64,000 bases of DNA from Cellulomonas sp. 73-145 (GTDB lineage: Bacteria > Actinomycetota > Actinomycetes > Actinomycetales > Cellulomonadaceae), in NCBI GenBank assembly GCA_001898185.1, contig MKTI01000010.1, positions 205,737 to 269,736 on the forward strand, in the 5' to 3' direction. Made by a program: the position numbers and the translations under genes. The notes under the pieces were generated by a model, which did not search any database, was not told the DNA's origin, and saw nothing but the letters and a program-made list of their open reading frames with translations. This document shows positions 10,139 to 19,867 of this stretch, piece after piece. The first letter of the stretch is position 1. The number at the start of each line of letters is the position of its first letter.

Positions 10139-10858
10139 TCATCTGATCTCGGTGATCTCGGGGCCGCGCCGCAACGGGTCGAAGTCCGGCTCGGCACCGC
10201 CCTCCGGACCGGCAGGTGCCGGTCCGCTCTGGTCCGGGAGACTCAGCGGCAGCAGGTCGCGCGGGGGCCGGGCGTCAGTGCCTCGCACGACGACGATCTG
10301 CGCGAACACCTGCTCGAGCGCCGATGCCGCCTCCGGCTCGACGGCGGCCCTGCCGGTCAGCACGCCGCGCAGGAACCAGCGGGGGCCGTCCGCGCCGATG
10401 AACCGCGCGGGGCGGTGCCCGGTGCGGCCCTCCGGCGTCCGCACGGGCATGCGGGCGAGCAGCTCGCGGCCGAACGGGCCGGGCAGGTCGTCGACGGTGC
10501 CGCCCTGCTGCGTGATCGATGCGGCGATCTCGGTGCGGATCTCGTCCCAGATGCCCTCCGTCCGCGGTGCGGCGAAGGCCTGGACCTGCATGATCGAGCC
10601 GTCGAGGGCGACGGAGACGCCGGACACGGTGCGGCTGGCCTCGTCGATCTCCATCCGGAGCTCCATGCCCTCGATGCCGGGCAGCTGCACGGCACCCAGG
10701 TCGACCCGCGGCACGTCGACGGGGGCGTCCTCGACGTCCCACGGTCCCGTGGTGGGCGCGGACTGCGGGGACGACGTCTCAGGCGTCGTCACGTTCTCGT
10801 CCTGCGGGACGGCGTCGTCGGCGGCAGCACTCTTGCTGCCGCGCCGGAACAGGGCCAC
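10139..10858 (-). CDS. DUF3710 protein
   Basis: 239 aa, soluble. Residues 1-45 are low-complexity and acidic; the DUF3710 core follows (PRVDLGAVQLPG, GIWDEIRTEI, RWFLRGVLTGRAA). The C-terminal ~35 residues are Pro/Gly-rich. Function unknown; the family is actinobacterial and almost always lies next to dut, as here (36 bases downstream of it). The GTG start has a GGAGGAG ribosome site upstream. Confidence 0.88.
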   Translation of the reverse strand: MALFRRGSKSAAADDAVPQDENVTTPETSSPQSAPTTGPWDVEDAPVDVPRVDLGAVQLPGIEGMELRMEIDEASRTVSGVSVALDGSIMQVQAFAAPRTEGIWDEIRTEIAASITQQGGTVDDLPGPFGRELLARMPVRTPEGRTGHRPARFIGADGPRWFLRGVLTGRAAVEPEAASALEQVFAQIVVVRGTDARPPRDLLPLSLPDQSGPAPAGPEGGAEPDFDPLRRGPEITEIR

Positions 10859-10894
10859 TCCATCTCCTCCCCGCCGTGCGCGTGCACGTCGGTC

Positions 10895-11404
10895 TCAGGC
10901 TCCAGTGTCGCTCTTCTGCGACGTGGACGTGCGATCGCCCGGTCCGCCGGCCGACTTCCAGCCCCCGCTCGAGCCGAACCCGCCGTCACCGCGGTGCGAG
11001 CCCGGCAGCCGCTCCGCCTCGACGAACCGTGCCCGCTCGACGCGCTGCACGACGAGCTGGGCGATGCGGTCCCCGCGGTGCAGCACCAGGTCGTGCTCGG
11101 TGTCCGTGTTGAGCAGGGTGACCGAGATCTCGCCGCGGTAGCCGGCATCGACGGTGCCCGGGGCGTTCACGATGGTCAGCCCGTGCCGCGACGCCAGGCC
11201 GGAGCGGGGGTGCACGAAGGCGGCGTAGCCGTCGGGCAGCGCGATCGCCACCCCGGTCGGCACCGTGACCCGGCCCTGGGCGGGCACGGTCACGTCGATC
11301 CGGCTCACCAGGTCCGCACCCGCGTCGCCCGGATGCGCGTAGGACGGCACCGGCAGCTCCGGGTCCAGCCTCAGCAGCAGCACCTCGACGGTCGGCTCGG
11401 TCAC
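10895..11404 (-). CDS. dut: Deoxyuridine 5'-triphosphate nucleotidohydrolase (dUTPase)
   Basis: 169 aa. All five trimeric-dUTPase motifs can be read: [10 protein letters not shown] (1), [12 protein letters not shown] (2), [14 protein letters not shown] (3, with the catalytic Asp), [11 protein letters not shown] (4) and the flexible [10 protein letters not shown]-loop-like motif (5). It converts dUTP to dUMP and diphosphate, keeping uracil out of DNA and supplying dTMP synthesis. The C-terminal tail after motif 5 is about 20 residues longer than in the shortest family members. The GTG start lies 8 bases after a TAGGGT -10 box, so the mRNA is probably leaderless. Confidence 0.96.
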   Translation of the reverse strand: MTEPTVEVLLLRLDPELPVPSYAHPGDAGADLVSRIDVTVPAQGRVTVPTGVAIALPDGYAAFVHPRSGLASRHGLTIVNAPGTVDAGYRGEISVTLLNTDTEHDLVLHRGDRIAQLVVQRVERARFVEAERLPGSHRGDGGFGSSGGWKSAGGPGDRTSTSQKSDTGA

Positions 11405-11412
11405 GGGTGCCG

Positions 11413-11418
11413 ACCCTA
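11413..11418 (-). promoter_or_regulatory. -10 box of dut
   Basis: Reads TAGGGT on the minus strand, 8 bases before the dut GTG. It shares a 45-base divergent region with the DUF3093 gene. Confidence 0.5.
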
Positions 11419-11437
11419 CAGGCCGCTCGACGGGTGC

Positions 11438-11443
11438 GATGCT
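11438..11443 (+). promoter_or_regulatory. Weak -10-like box of the DUF3093 gene
   Basis: GATGCT followed by 6 bases and the ATG at 11450. It deviates from TANNNT at the first base, so this is less certain than the others. Confidence 0.3.
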
Positions 11444-11449
11444 GTCCGC

Positions 11450-11959
11450 ATGGCCGACAGCAGACCCGCGAACAGGGCGACCGGGTCCCCTGGTGGCACC
11501 TCGTACACCGAACGGCTGTGGCTGGGTCCGCTCGGGTGGCTGCTCGTGGTCCTGTTCGGCATCGTGCTCGGCGTCGCGGTCCTGCCGGTGAACGACACGT
11601 TGGCCCTGGTGGTCGCCGTGCTCGGAGTCGCGGGCGGCGTGCTGGTCGCCGTGCTGACCACCACGCGGGTCGAGGTCGACCGCGGCACCCTGCGCGCCGG
11701 TGCGGCCCGGATCCCGGCCCGTCTGGTCGGTCCGGCGACGGTCCTGGAGGGCGAGGCGCTGCGCACGGAGCTCGGCCCGGCGCTGGATGCCCGGGCGTAC
11801 CTCTGCCTGCGGGGCTGGGTGCACCGGGCCGTGCGGATCGAGCTGCACGACCCGCAGGACCCCACCCCGTACTGGGTGGTCAGCACCCGCCGACCCGACC
11901 GGTTGGTCGCCGCACTCTCGGCGGCAGGTGCTCGTACGTCCGCCCCGACCGGGGCGTGA
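11450..11959 (+). CDS. DUF3093 membrane protein
   Basis: 169 aa. Two adjacent membrane segments near the N-terminus (about residues 29-50 and 52-70) are followed by a cytosolic-looking domain with [18 protein letters not shown] and [16 protein letters not shown], the conserved parts of DUF3093. The family is actinobacterial and of unknown function, commonly divergent from dut as seen here. I chose the ATG at 11450 because an upstream extension would cover the dut promoter. Confidence 0.88.
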   Translation: MADSRPANRATGSPGGTSYTERLWLGPLGWLLVVLFGIVLGVAVLPVNDTLALVVAVLGVAGGVLVAVLTTTRVEVDRGTLRAGAARIPARLVGPATVLEGEALRTELGPALDARAYLCLRGWVHRAVRIELHDPQDPTPYWVVSTRRPDRLVAALSAAGARTSAPTGA

Positions 11960-11974
11960 CCTCGCGGGCACGAC

Positions 11975-12003
11975 GACGGCCGGCCCCGGAGGGACCGGCC
12001 GTC
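11975..12003. terminator. Hairpin between convergent DUF3093 and DUF4193 genes
   Basis: GACGGCCGG (11975-11983) pairs exactly with CCGGCCGTC (11995-12003), with an 11-base loop. No U-run. It lies 16 bases after one stop and 30 from the other, so it can act in both directions. Confidence 0.6.
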
Positions 12004-12032
12004 GGTGGAACGGTCGCGCGGTGCGGGACGGC

Positions 12033-12332
12033 TCAGGCGGCGCACTCCGAGCAGACGGGCTGGCCGTCGCGCTCGTAGGCGAGCTGGCTGCGGTGGTGCA
12101 CCAGGAAGCAGCGGGAGCAGGTGAACTCGTCGGCCTGCCGGGGCAGCACGCGCACCGACAGCTCCTCGCCGGACAGGTCGGCGCCGGGCAGCTCGAAGCC
12201 TTCGGCGGCCTCGGTCTCGTCCTCGTCGACCACGCCCGAGTTCTTGTCCGAGCGCCGGGCCTGGAGCTCCTGCAGCGAGTCCTCGCTGAGGTCCTCCTCC
12301 GTCTTGCGCGGCGCGTCGTAGTCGGTCGCCAT
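12033..12332 (-). CDS. DUF4193 zinc-ribbon-like small protein
   Basis: 99 aa, starting [14 protein letters not shown]. The first 55 residues are acidic. The C-terminal part holds CSRC (residues 72-75) and CSEC near the end, two CxxC pairs that most likely bind zinc. This is the actinobacterial DUF4193 family; Streptomyces and mycobacterial members sit near dut as well. Function unknown. The pattern suggests a small nucleic-acid- or polymerase-binding protein, but that is a guess. Confidence 0.88.
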   Translation of the reverse strand: MATDYDAPRKTEEDLSEDSLQELQARRSDKNSGVVDEDETEAAEGFELPGADLSGEELSVRVLPRQADEFTCSRCFLVHHRSQLAYERDGQPVCSECAA

Positions 12333-12488
12333 GGGGGCTCACATTCCGTGGACTGGTCTGGGGTACGGGTGCTCAATGCTCAGCGGGCGCGGTTTGTTCC
12401 CCGCGCGGAGGGGATTGTGCACCACATCCCGAGGGGATGCGAACGCGGCGCCGGCCGGTCTCGCCGAGCACCTCGCCGAGCGTCGACG

Positions 12489-13346
12489 TCACTCGTCCGA
12501 GTCGGCGCCCAGCGCCTCGAGGAGAGCCACCACCTCGGCGACGAGGACGGGCGCCCCGGCGACCGTCATCTCGGCGTCCGCGGGGCGACCGCGCAGCCCC
12601 GTCACGACGGCTCCGGCCTCCTGTGCGATCAACGAGCCCGCCGCCATGTCCCACGGCTGCAGACCCCGTTCGTAGTGCAGGTCGAGGGTGCCCGCCGCCA
12701 CCGAGCAGAGGTCGAGCGCCGCTGACCCGATGCGGCGGATGTCCCGCACCCGCGGCAGGAGGTCGGCCACCACGCGGGCCTGTGCACGTCGGCGCTGCGC
12801 GACGTAGCCGAAGCCCGTGCTGAGCAGGGCGTCCGGCAGCGCGGGTGCCGGCGGGAGGTGCAGCGGTCGGCCGTCGAGGGACGCACCGGAACCGCGTCCC
12901 GCGGTGTACGTGATGCCGATGGTCGGGGCGTGGACGCATCCCGCCAGCACCGTCCACGTGTGCGGCGACGGCGCGACGGTGGGGTCGGGGGACGTGACCG
13001 CCGCGACGGAGACGGAGTACGACGGCAGGCCGTACAGGTAGTTCACCGTCCCGTCGATCGGGTCCACGACCCAGGTGATGCCCGTGCTGCCCGGCTCGAA
13101 GCCGCCCTCCTCGCCGAGCACCGCGTCCCCGGGCCGCAGCTCCGCGAGCCTGCGACGCAGCAGCGCCTCGGAGGCGAGGTCCATAGCGGTGACCACGTCC
13201 TGCGGGCTCGACTTCGTCGCGGCGACGGTGACCCGGTCCGGGCGTCCGTCGCCGACCAGGGCGCCGGCCTCCCGGGCCACCGCCTCGGCGACGGAGCGGA
13301 GCTCTGCGACGACGTCGGGGTCCGTCGGGGTGCGGGGCTGGCTCAC
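12489..13346 (-). CDS. Inositol monophosphatase family protein
   Basis: 285 aa. Shows the metal-binding motifs of the IMPase/FBPase/CysQ superfamily: GEEGG, WVVDPIDGTVNY and, near the C-terminus, LQPWDMAAGSLIAQEAGA. Members dephosphorylate inositol 1-phosphate, histidinol phosphate or 3'-phosphoadenylate, and substrate cannot be assigned from sequence alone. I start at the GTG at 13346 (VSQPRTPTD), which gives the normal length; a long upstream extension in the same frame is antisense to sepH and is not real. It is divergent from sepH. Confidence 0.92.
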   Translation of the reverse strand: MSQPRTPTDPDVVAELRSVAEAVAREAGALVGDGRPDRVTVAATKSSPQDVVTAMDLASEALLRRRLAELRPGDAVLGEEGGFEPGSTGITWVVDPIDGTVNYLYGLPSYSVSVAAVTSPDPTVAPSPHTWTVLAGCVHAPTIGITYTAGRGSGASLDGRPLHLPPAPALPDALLSTGFGYVAQRRRAQARVVADLLPRVRDIRRIGSAALDLCSVAAGTLDLHYERGLQPWDMAAGSLIAQEAGAVVTGLRGRPADAEMTVAGAPVLVAEVVALLEALGADSDE

Positions 13347-13445
13347 GCCTCCATCCTGCCGCAGGGCTCGCGGCTCACCGGCCGAGGTGCGCCGCGCTGG
13401 GCCGGATGGGTGGCAACCTGGGCGCCGGAAGGGAGGCGAGAGGCC

Positions 13446-14522
13446 ATGGGTGAGCTCGAGCTGGTGGGACTGCACGAGGACGGGGAGCACCTGGTGCTCT
13501 CCGGCCCCGACGGACAGCGGTTCCGGTTGCGCATCGACGAGCCGCTGCGGGCTGCCGTCCGCCGGGACCGTCCGCAGCTCGAACAGCTGCGGTCGGAGCG
13601 CGCGGGCACTCTCAGCCCCCGGGAGATCCAGGCACGGATCCGTGCGGGTGCCACGGCGCAGGAGGTCGCAGACTCCGCGGGCCTGCCTGTCGAGGCGGTG
13701 CGTCGCTACGACGGTCCGGTGCTCGCCGAGCGCGAGTACATCGCCGAGCAGGCGCGGTCCGCGCACGTCGGGCACGAGAACGGCTCCCCCGCGCTGGGCG
13801 ACCTGGTGACCGACCGCCTGGCCGCGCGCGGGGTCGACGTCAGCACGCTCGGCTGGGACGCGGCCCGTGACGGTGCGTCGCCGTGGACGGTGCTCGCGCA
13901 CTTCGTCGTCGGAGGTGAGCCGCGCGAAGCCAGGTGGAGCTTCGACGCCGCCTCCCACGCTCTCGTGGCGCTCGACGACGAGGCGCGGTGGCTGTCCGAG
14001 ACCGAGCTCGACGAGCCCGTGGGACGGCGCCACCTGGCGGCGGTGCGCGACGTCGTCTTCGACTTCCGCGCAGATCCGGCACCGCTCGGCGGCGAGGACC
14101 ACGAGCCGGTGGCGGACCCGGTCGAACGGACGGCCGCGCTGCTCGACGACCTGCGCAGCCGCCGGGGCGTCCGTCAGGGCCTCGACGTCGAGGACGACGA
14201 GGACGACGGGGACCGGTTCGAGGGCTTCGGACCGCAGCGTGCGTTCGACCTCGGCACGTTCGAGCAGCAGGTGCCCGGCGCGCACCCCGTCGACGCCGAC
14301 CCCGTCGCCGAGGCCCGGGTGCTGTCGGTGACGCACCTGCACACGGCCGGCTCCGGCGAGACGGAGGAGACGGCAGGCGAGACGCCGCCGGTCGCGACGG
14401 TCCCCGCGCCTGCGGCGTCGCCGGACGAGCCGGCGCCCACGGCGGACCGTCCGCGGAGCCGGCGGGGCCGGGCCAAGGTACCCAGCTGGGACGAGATCGT
14501 CTTCGGCGCCAAGCCGGAGTGA
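13446..14522 (+). CDS. sepH: Septation protein SepH (DUF3071)
   Basis: 358 aa. Begins MGELELVGLHEDG, the conserved opening of SepH. Residues ~1-55 form a beta-rich head, followed by a helix-turn-helix at about 57-90 (SPREIQARIRAGATAQEVA...GLPVEAVRRYDGPV) and the conserved W(T/V)VLAHF region. The C-terminal ~100 residues are acidic and Pro-rich, ending in a basic patch and PSWDEIVFGAKPE, a conserved C-terminal motif. In Streptomyces SepH binds FtsZ and promotes filament assembly at the septum. A GGGAGG ribosome site lies 9 bases before the ATG. Confidence 0.95.
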   Translation: MGELELVGLHEDGEHLVLSGPDGQRFRLRIDEPLRAAVRRDRPQLEQLRSERAGTLSPREIQARIRAGATAQEVADSAGLPVEAVRRYDGPVLAEREYIAEQARSAHVGHENGSPALGDLVTDRLAARGVDVSTLGWDAARDGASPWTVLAHFVVGGEPREARWSFDAASHALVALDDEARWLSETELDEPVGRRHLAAVRDVVFDFRADPAPLGGEDHEPVADPVERTAALLDDLRSRRGVRQGLDVEDDEDDGDRFEGFGPQRAFDLGTFEQQVPGAHPVDADPVAEARVLSVTHLHTAGSGETEETAGETPPVATVPAPAASPDEPAPTADRPRSRRGRAKVPSWDEIVFGAKPE

Positions 14523-14532
14523 ACCGGGCGGC

Positions 14533-15198
14533 TCAGACCTCGGCGGGCTGCCCGGTGGTGGCCGTCAGCAGGGTCTGAGCGGTCGGGGCGGCGGCACGTG
14601 CGGTCGCCGCCGTCATCCGGCGCATGTGGTGGCGACGACAGAGCACCTCGTAGGCCACCTCGGCGGTGCCCGCGACGTCGCCGACGACCACCTGCTCCCC
14701 CTCGACCACCATCACCCCGTCCACGGTGCGGGCGTTGTGCGTGGCGCGCTGGCCGCACCAGCACAGGGCGCGCACCTGCAGCACCTCGACGCGGTCGGCG
14801 AGCTCGACGAGACGTGCCGCCCCCGGGAACAGCCGCGCACGGAAGTCGGTGCTGATCCCGAACGCGAACACGTCCACCGCCAGCTCGTCGACGACCCGCG
14901 CCAGCTGGTCCACCTGCGCGGCGGTGTAGAACTGCGCCTCGTCCGCGATCAGGTAGTCGACCGGGCGACCGTGCGTGCGGCGGTGCACCACCTCGGCCCA
15001 GAAGTCCGTGCCGTCGTCCACCTCGTTCGCGCGCCGCGCCAGGCCGAGGCGCGAGGAGATGGTCGCGGTGCCCGCGCGGTCGTGGCGGGTGAACAGCACC
15101 CCGTCGCGCCCGCGTGCGGCGTGGTTGTGGTGCATCTGCAGCGCCAGCGTCGACTTCCCGCAGTCCATGGTGCCGGAGAAGAACACTAGCTCGGCCAT
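14533..15198 (-). CDS. tdk: Thymidine kinase
   Basis: 221 aa. Type II (TK1-like) thymidine kinase: P-loop GTMDCGKST at residues 9-17, the DEAQF catalytic segment at 86-90, and a C-terminal zinc-binding lasso with CWCG and CRRHH. It phosphorylates thymidine to dTMP with ATP for salvage. The gene ends only 10 bases from the convergent sepH stop. An AGGGAG ribosome site supports the ATG at 15198. Confidence 0.95.
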   Translation of the reverse strand: MAELVFFSGTMDCGKSTLALQMHHNHAARGRDGVLFTRHDRAGTATISSRLGLARRANEVDDGTDFWAEVVHRRTHGRPVDYLIADEAQFYTAAQVDQLARVVDELAVDVFAFGISTDFRARLFPGAARLVELADRVEVLQVRALCWCGQRATHNARTVDGVMVVEGEQVVVGDVAGTAEVAYEVLCRRHHMRRMTAATARAAAPTAQTLLTATTGQPAEV

Positions 15199-15220
15199 CC
15201 GCGTCTCCCTCGAAGCTCTC

Positions 15221-16396
15221 TCACACCTGCGTGACGAGGCAGGGCACCAGCATCTCCTGGCGGGTCAGCGACCCGTGCACCCCGACCAGCCCCAGCGACG
15301 CGGGGGTCTGCGTGCGGGAGTCGACCACCGTGACCCGTCCGGTGGTGGCGACCACGACGTCGCCGATCACCGGCCGCACGCGGTGCGCCACGACGCCGAA
15401 CCAGCCCGTCGCGACGGCCTCCTCGCGGGTCCGCACCACGGCCCCGTCTCCCAGCACGTCCTGCCAGCGCCGCACCACGTCGGCTGCCTCGGCGGCCGGG
15501 TCGAGGTGCAGGTGCAGCGCCCGCGGCTCCCCTGCCACGAGCGCGACACCCTCGGCGAGCGCCGGTGTGCCGGCGACGTCCCAGCGGAGCGACGGGTCGA
15601 CGTCCACCATGCCGTGGTCGGCCGTGACCAGGAGCAGCGTGCCCGACGGCAGCAGCCGGGCGAGGCGGGCGAGCTGGGCGTCGAGGGCCTCGAGGGCGTC
15701 GCCCCACTCCCAGGAGTCGCAGCCCGCATGGTGGCCGACCTTGTCCACGTCGCCCCAGTAGAGGTAGGCCACCCCGGGCCGCCGCAGCTCACGGGCGACG
15801 ACGTCGACGCGCTGGTCGAGCGACTCAGCCGGACGGTACGTCGCGCCGGAGAGCGCCGCCCGGGTCAGTCCCGACCCCTCGAAGCGCGCCGGCCCGACGC
15901 TGAGCACCCGCACGCCGGCGTCCGCCAGCCTGCCCAGCACGCTGCGCTCCGGCTGCCACGTCTCCGCCGGGGGCAGGTCCGTCCAGGAGACGAGGTTGCC
16001 CAGCCGGCCCGTCGCAGGGTCGCGGACGGTGTATCCCAGCATCGCGGTGCGGCCCGGCGGGAGCCCGGTGCCGAAGGTGCCCATGGCGGTGGCGGTCGTC
16101 GACGGGAACGTGGTCGTCAGGGGCGCCGAGTCGAGCAGGAGGGACCGCAGGAACGGCGCGTGGCCCGACCGCTGCGAGAGGTTGGTGTGGCCGAGGCCGT
16201 CCACCAGCACGACGCACACCCGCTCGGCCGCCGGCAGGCCCAGGAGCGCGCGGGCGGCGGCGGCTCCGGGCAGGTCGACGCCGAGGGCGCCGGCCACGGC
16301 GGGGAGCACCTGTCCGAGCGACCGGCCGAGTAGCTCCGGCTCGATCAGCTCGTCGTCGGCACCGGGGGTGCGCGCACCACCGAGGAGATGCGTCAC
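15221..16396 (-). CDS. Alkaline phosphatase superfamily protein (nucleotide pyrophosphatase/phosphodiesterase-like)
   Basis: 391 aa. The core has the metal-site motifs of the type I phosphodiesterase / AlkP superfamily: CVVLVDGLGHTNL near the N-terminus, TTTFPSTTATAMGTFGTG with the nucleophilic Thr, YLYWGDVDKVGHHAG and VTADHGMVDVD. No signal peptide is obvious, so it may act in the cytosol. Substrate unknown. The start is the GTG at 16396, which overlaps the DUF5998 stop (GTGA); the two are cotranscribed, and tdk lies 22 bases further downstream. Confidence 0.87.
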   Translation of the reverse strand: MTHLLGGARTPGADDELIEPELLGRSLGQVLPAVAGALGVDLPGAAAARALLGLPAAERVCVVLVDGLGHTNLSQRSGHAPFLRSLLLDSAPLTTTFPSTTATAMGTFGTGLPPGRTAMLGYTVRDPATGRLGNLVSWTDLPPAETWQPERSVLGRLADAGVRVLSVGPARFEGSGLTRAALSGATYRPAESLDQRVDVVARELRRPGVAYLYWGDVDKVGHHAGCDSWEWGDALEALDAQLARLARLLPSGTLLLVTADHGMVDVDPSLRWDVAGTPALAEGVALVAGEPRALHLHLDPAAEAADVVRRWQDVLGDGAVVRTREEAVATGWFGVVAHRVRPVIGDVVVATTGRVTVVDSRTQTPASLGLVGVHGSLTRQEMLVPCLVTQV

Positions 16397-16977
16397 CGGG
16401 TTGCCGCGGTGGCGGCGGACAGCCTGCGGGCGAACGTCTGGGCCGCACGCACGGCCTCCGCACCGTCCGCGACCGAGCTGACCCGGAGCACGACGTCGTC
16501 CGGCGCCAGGGTGCCGGTCAGCCCGTGGTCGGCCTCGCACTCCGGGTCCCCGCAGGTGGCCGGCTCGAGGTCCACGCGCGACACGGCGCCCCAGCCGATG
16601 ACCATCGTGAGCTCCAGCGCGCCGTGGCCCTGGCGGTGCCGCTGCGGGTCGTCGACCACGTGGGTGAGCGCCACCGACCGGAGCTCGCGCAGGGGCACGG
16701 CCTCGGTGGTGGCCGAGGCCGAGGCCGACGGGTGCTCGGCGTCCGGCGCGTGGTCGTCCACGTGGGCGACGACGAGGCGCGTCGGCGTGAGCACCAGGAC
16801 GGTCACGTGACGGCGAACCTCCGCGTCGTCGAACGTGGTCTCCGGGTGCACGAGGTGCGCCTCGACGGACTCACCCGCGAGCGCGACGTCGAGCACGTCG
16901 GCCACCAGCTCGGGGTAGTACCCCGCCCGGTGCAGGTCGCGGTGCAGGTCCTTGTCCAGGGGTGTCACGGCAGGCAC
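16393..16977 (-). CDS. DUF5998 protein
   Basis: 194 aa from the GTG at 16977, chosen because GGGAGG lies 7 bases upstream; another GTG at 16968 is possible. The sequence ([33 protein letters not shown]) matches the actinobacterial DUF5998 family, described mostly as a predicted phosphodiesterase neighbour and of unknown function. Two Cys in [11 protein letters not shown] might bind metal. The stop overlaps the start of the AlkP-family gene, which ties their expression. Confidence 0.82.
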   Translation of the reverse strand: MPAVTPLDKDLHRDLHRAGYYPELVADVLDVALAGESVEAHLVHPETTFDDAEVRRHVTVLVLTPTRLVVAHVDDHAPDAEHPSASASATTEAVPLRELRSVALTHVVDDPQRHRQGHGALELTMVIGWGAVSRVDLEPATCGDPECEADHGLTGTLAPDDVVLRVSSVADGAEAVRAAQTFARRLSAATAATR

Positions 16978-17014
16978 CGCACCATCCTCCCACCCCGCCG
17001 GGCGACGCCGCGGG

Positions 17015-19747
17015 TCACGTGCGCGGCAGGCGGCGGGTGGCGTCCGAACGGTCCGCGTGCGCGAGGGTCGCGGCCGCCGCGAGCACCACCGCACCGTGCT
17101 CGGCGACCACCACGGGGTTCAGCTCGAGACGGCGCAGCTCCGGCAGGCCGTCCGCGAGCACCGAGACGCGGGCGACCACGTCCTCCAGCGCCACGACGTC
17201 GAGGGCGGGCAGCCCGCGGTAGCCGAAGAGCCGCGGCGCCGTGCGGGGCGTCCGCACGAGCTGGCCGACGTCGACGTCCGTCAGGGGCGGCACGCCGTAG
17301 GCGGTGTCCCCCAGCAGGTCCGTGGCGTCCCCGGCGAGCCCGAAGCTGATCACGGGGCCGAACAGAGGGTCTTCGGCCGAGCGGATCACGCACGCGGAGC
17401 CGTGCGGCGCCATCGACTGGACCTCCAGGGGGTGGCCCGCGGGCGACGGTCCGAGCGAGGCGGCCAGCTCGAGCACCCCGGCGACGTCGGCCCGGAGCTC
17501 GGCCTCGTCACCCACGTCGAGCCGCACCCCCCCGAGGTCGGCACGGTGCCGCAGGGCCGGGACGGTCGTCTTGACCGCGACGGGCCACCCGAGCTCGTCC
17601 GCCGCGGCCACGGCCGAGTCGGCGTCGTCGACGCCGATCGTCCGCTGCACGCCGATGCCGGCGCAGGCGAGCAGCTGGGCGGTCCGGTCCGGCTCCAGCC
17701 GCACCTCTTGTCCCGCGTCGGCGGGCAGCCACTCGCCGACGAGACGACGCGCGGCCCGCAGGTCGAAGCCCTCGGGATGCAAGGGGGCACCCCGGTCCGC
17801 CGCGCGCCACCGGGCGTAGCGAGCGGCGTGGCCCAGCGCGAGCACCGCGTCGGCCGGCGTCGCGTATGCCGGCACGGTCCGCGGCGCGCCGCCGGGACCT
17901 GGCGCCGTCAGCTCGTCCGTCACACCGTGCAGACCGCCCATCACCGCCACCGTCGGACGTCCCGTGCGGGCTGCTGCCTCGGCGACCGCCCGCGCCACCG
18001 TCGGGTCGAGGTCCCCGACCACGGGGATCCGCACAGCGATCACGGCGTCGAGGTCGGGCTCGTCGTACAGCTCGTGCACCGCCCGGTCGAGCACCTCCGG
18101 CGCCGCGTCCTCCGGGACGAGGGACACGTGCCGCCCGATCCGGAGTCCGTGCGTCGCGGCGAGCTCCGCGACCAGCGTCGCCGCCGACGCGGAGCTGGCC
18201 AGGATGCCGGTGCGGCGTCCCGACGGCAGCGGCTGGTGCGCCACGAGCTGCAGCACGTCGAACATCTGGTGGGTGTTGTCCACCCGGATCACCCCGGACT
18301 GGCGCATCACCTGGCTGAGCACCCGCGCCGGCGCCTGGGTCGCCCGCACGGCGTGCCCGGGCGGCACCACCTGTCCCGAGCGGCCCGCCGTCATCACGAC
18401 CACCGGCTTCACCGCCGCGAGCCGGCGCGCGACCCGGGAGAACTTGCGCGGGTTGCCGACCGACTCCATGTGCAGGCCCACCGCGAGGGTCTGCACGTCC
18501 TCGGCCCAGAACTGCATGAGGTCGTTGCCGGACACGTCCGCGCGGTGGCCCGCGGAGACGAACTGCGACAGGCCGAGGTTGCGGTGCTCGAGCGCTGCCA
18601 GGAGGGCGACCGAGAACGGTGCCGACTGGCAGAACAGCCCGATCCCACCGGGCCCGGGCACGCTGCGCGCCAGGGACACGTCCAGCGTGCCGTCCGGACC
18701 CGTCGCGAGCACCCCGTACGACGCCGGTCCGACCATCCGCATGCCGGCACCGTGCGCGGTCCGCAGCAGCCGACGTTGGCGCTCGAGGCCCGCGGCCCCG
18801 TCCTCGGCGAAGCCCGAGGACAGCAGCACGACCGCGCGCACCGACAACCGGGACAGCGCCCGGACCACCGGTTCGGCCCGCTCCCCCGCCACGGCCACCG
18901 CCGCGAGGTCCACCGGACCGGGTACCGCGTCGAGGTCCGGCCACCACGAGGCTGCCGTGCCGGCGACCGACTCCGGCGGGACACCGGTGGCGTGCACGAC
19001 GACCGCCCCGCTGGTCGCCGCCGCGGCCAGTCCCGCGAGCACCCGCGTGACCATGCCGACGTGCAACGGTCTGGGGTCGTCGGTGCCGGGCCCGACGACG
19101 ACGACGGACCTCGACTCGAGCAGCGCGCGCATCGACCGCGCCTCGGCCCGGTGCTCGCGGTCGGCCATCACCTCCTGCGAGCGGTCGGTCGGGTCGATGC
19201 CGAACGACACGGCGACGACGCCGTCCTCGGTCCGCTGGCGCACCTCGTAGCCGGCCTCCCGGAAGACCGAGATCATCCGGCCGTTCTGCGGCAGCACCTC
19301 GGCGACGAACCGGCGTACACCGCGCTCCCGCGCCGCTGCCGCGAGGTGCTCGAGCAGCACGGACGCCAGGCCGAGGCCCTGCCGCGCATCCGCGATGTTG
19401 AACGCGACCTCGGCGGTGTCCGGGTCGATGCGGTCGTACCGCGCGACGCCGATGATCCGCTCCTCGCCGGCCGACCCCGCCAGCGCGACCAGGGCCACCC
19501 GGTCGCGATGGTCCACGGTGACCAGCCGCTCGAGGTCCCGGTCGGACAGGCGACCGAGCGGTGCGAAGAACCGCAGGTAGGTGGATCGCTCCGACTGCCC
19601 GACGTGGAACGCCTGCAGGGCGTCCGCGTCCTGCGGTCGGATGGGGCGCACCCGCGCCGTGGAGCCGTCGTGCAGCACCACGTCCGCCTCCCAGGCGGCC
19701 GGGTAGCCCGCCGGGCCGTCGGCGGCCGTGGCCTCGGGGTACGACAT
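17015..19747 (-). CDS. GNAT acetyltransferase fused to ADP-forming acyl-CoA synthetase-like domains (Pat-type protein acetyltransferase)
   Basis: 910 aa. Residues ~20-190 are a GNAT domain ([16 protein letters not shown], then [17 protein letters not shown] as the acetyl-CoA loop). Residues ~210-680 are CoA-binding/succinyl-CoA-ligase-like domains ([25 protein letters not shown]), and ~690-900 an ATP-grasp domain ([13 protein letters not shown]). This is the domain set of lysine acetyltransferases related to Pat, which acetylate acyl-CoA synthetases, but with the GNAT domain at the N-terminus instead of the C-terminus. Whether the synthetase part is still catalytic is not clear. The ATG follows a TAGCCT box by 6 bases. 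Confidence 0.9.
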   Translation of the reverse strand: MSYPEATAADGPAGYPAAWEADVVLHDGSTARVRPIRPQDADALQAFHVGQSERSTYLRFFAPLGRLSDRDLERLVTVDHRDRVALVALAGSAGEERIIGVARYDRIDPDTAEVAFNIADARQGLGLASVLLEHLAAAARERGVRRFVAEVLPQNGRMISVFREAGYEVRQRTEDGVVAVSFGIDPTDRSQEVMADREHRAEARSMRALLESRSVVVVGPGTDDPRPLHVGMVTRVLAGLAAAATSGAVVVHATGVPPESVAGTAASWWPDLDAVPGPVDLAAVAVAGERAEPVVRALSRLSVRAVVLLSSGFAEDGAAGLERQRRLLRTAHGAGMRMVGPASYGVLATGPDGTLDVSLARSVPGPGGIGLFCQSAPFSVALLAALEHRNLGLSQFVSAGHRADVSGNDLMQFWAEDVQTLAVGLHMESVGNPRKFSRVARRLAAVKPVVVMTAGRSGQVVPPGHAVRATQAPARVLSQVMRQSGVIRVDNTHQMFDVLQLVAHQPLPSGRRTGILASSASAATLVAELAATHGLRIGRHVSLVPEDAAPEVLDRAVHELYDEPDLDAVIAVRIPVVGDLDPTVARAVAEAAARTGRPTVAVMGGLHGVTDELTAPGPGGAPRTVPAYATPADAVLALGHAARYARWRAADRGAPLHPEGFDLRAARRLVGEWLPADAGQEVRLEPDRTAQLLACAGIGVQRTIGVDDADSAVAAADELGWPVAVKTTVPALRHRADLGGVRLDVGDEAELRADVAGVLELAASLGPSPAGHPLEVQSMAPHGSACVIRSAEDPLFGPVISFGLAGDATDLLGDTAYGVPPLTDVDVGQLVRTPRTAPRLFGYRGLPALDVVALEDVVARVSVLADGLPELRRLELNPVVVAEHGAVVLAAAATLAHADRSDATRRLPRT

Positions 19748-19753
19748 GGTCCG

Positions 19754-19759
19754 AGGCTA
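19754..19759 (-). promoter_or_regulatory. -10 box of the GNAT/acyl-CoA synthetase gene
   Basis: Reads TAGCCT on the minus strand, 6 bases before the ATG at 19747. Leaderless pattern. Confidence 0.5.
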
Positions 19760-19867
19760 TCGGGCCGCCCTCACGACGAGCCGGTGCGGGCGTGCCGTGC
19801 GGGTGCGACGCCGGTCGGCGACGACAATGGTCGCGATCCGCCCCCGCCCGACAGGAGTCCCGCCCGC

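Noticed and set aside
16952-19867. Long in-frame extension upstream of the topoisomerase gene
   Set aside because: It runs antisense through DUF5998 and the GNAT fusion gene; the family N-terminus begins at 19868 with AGGAG upstream.
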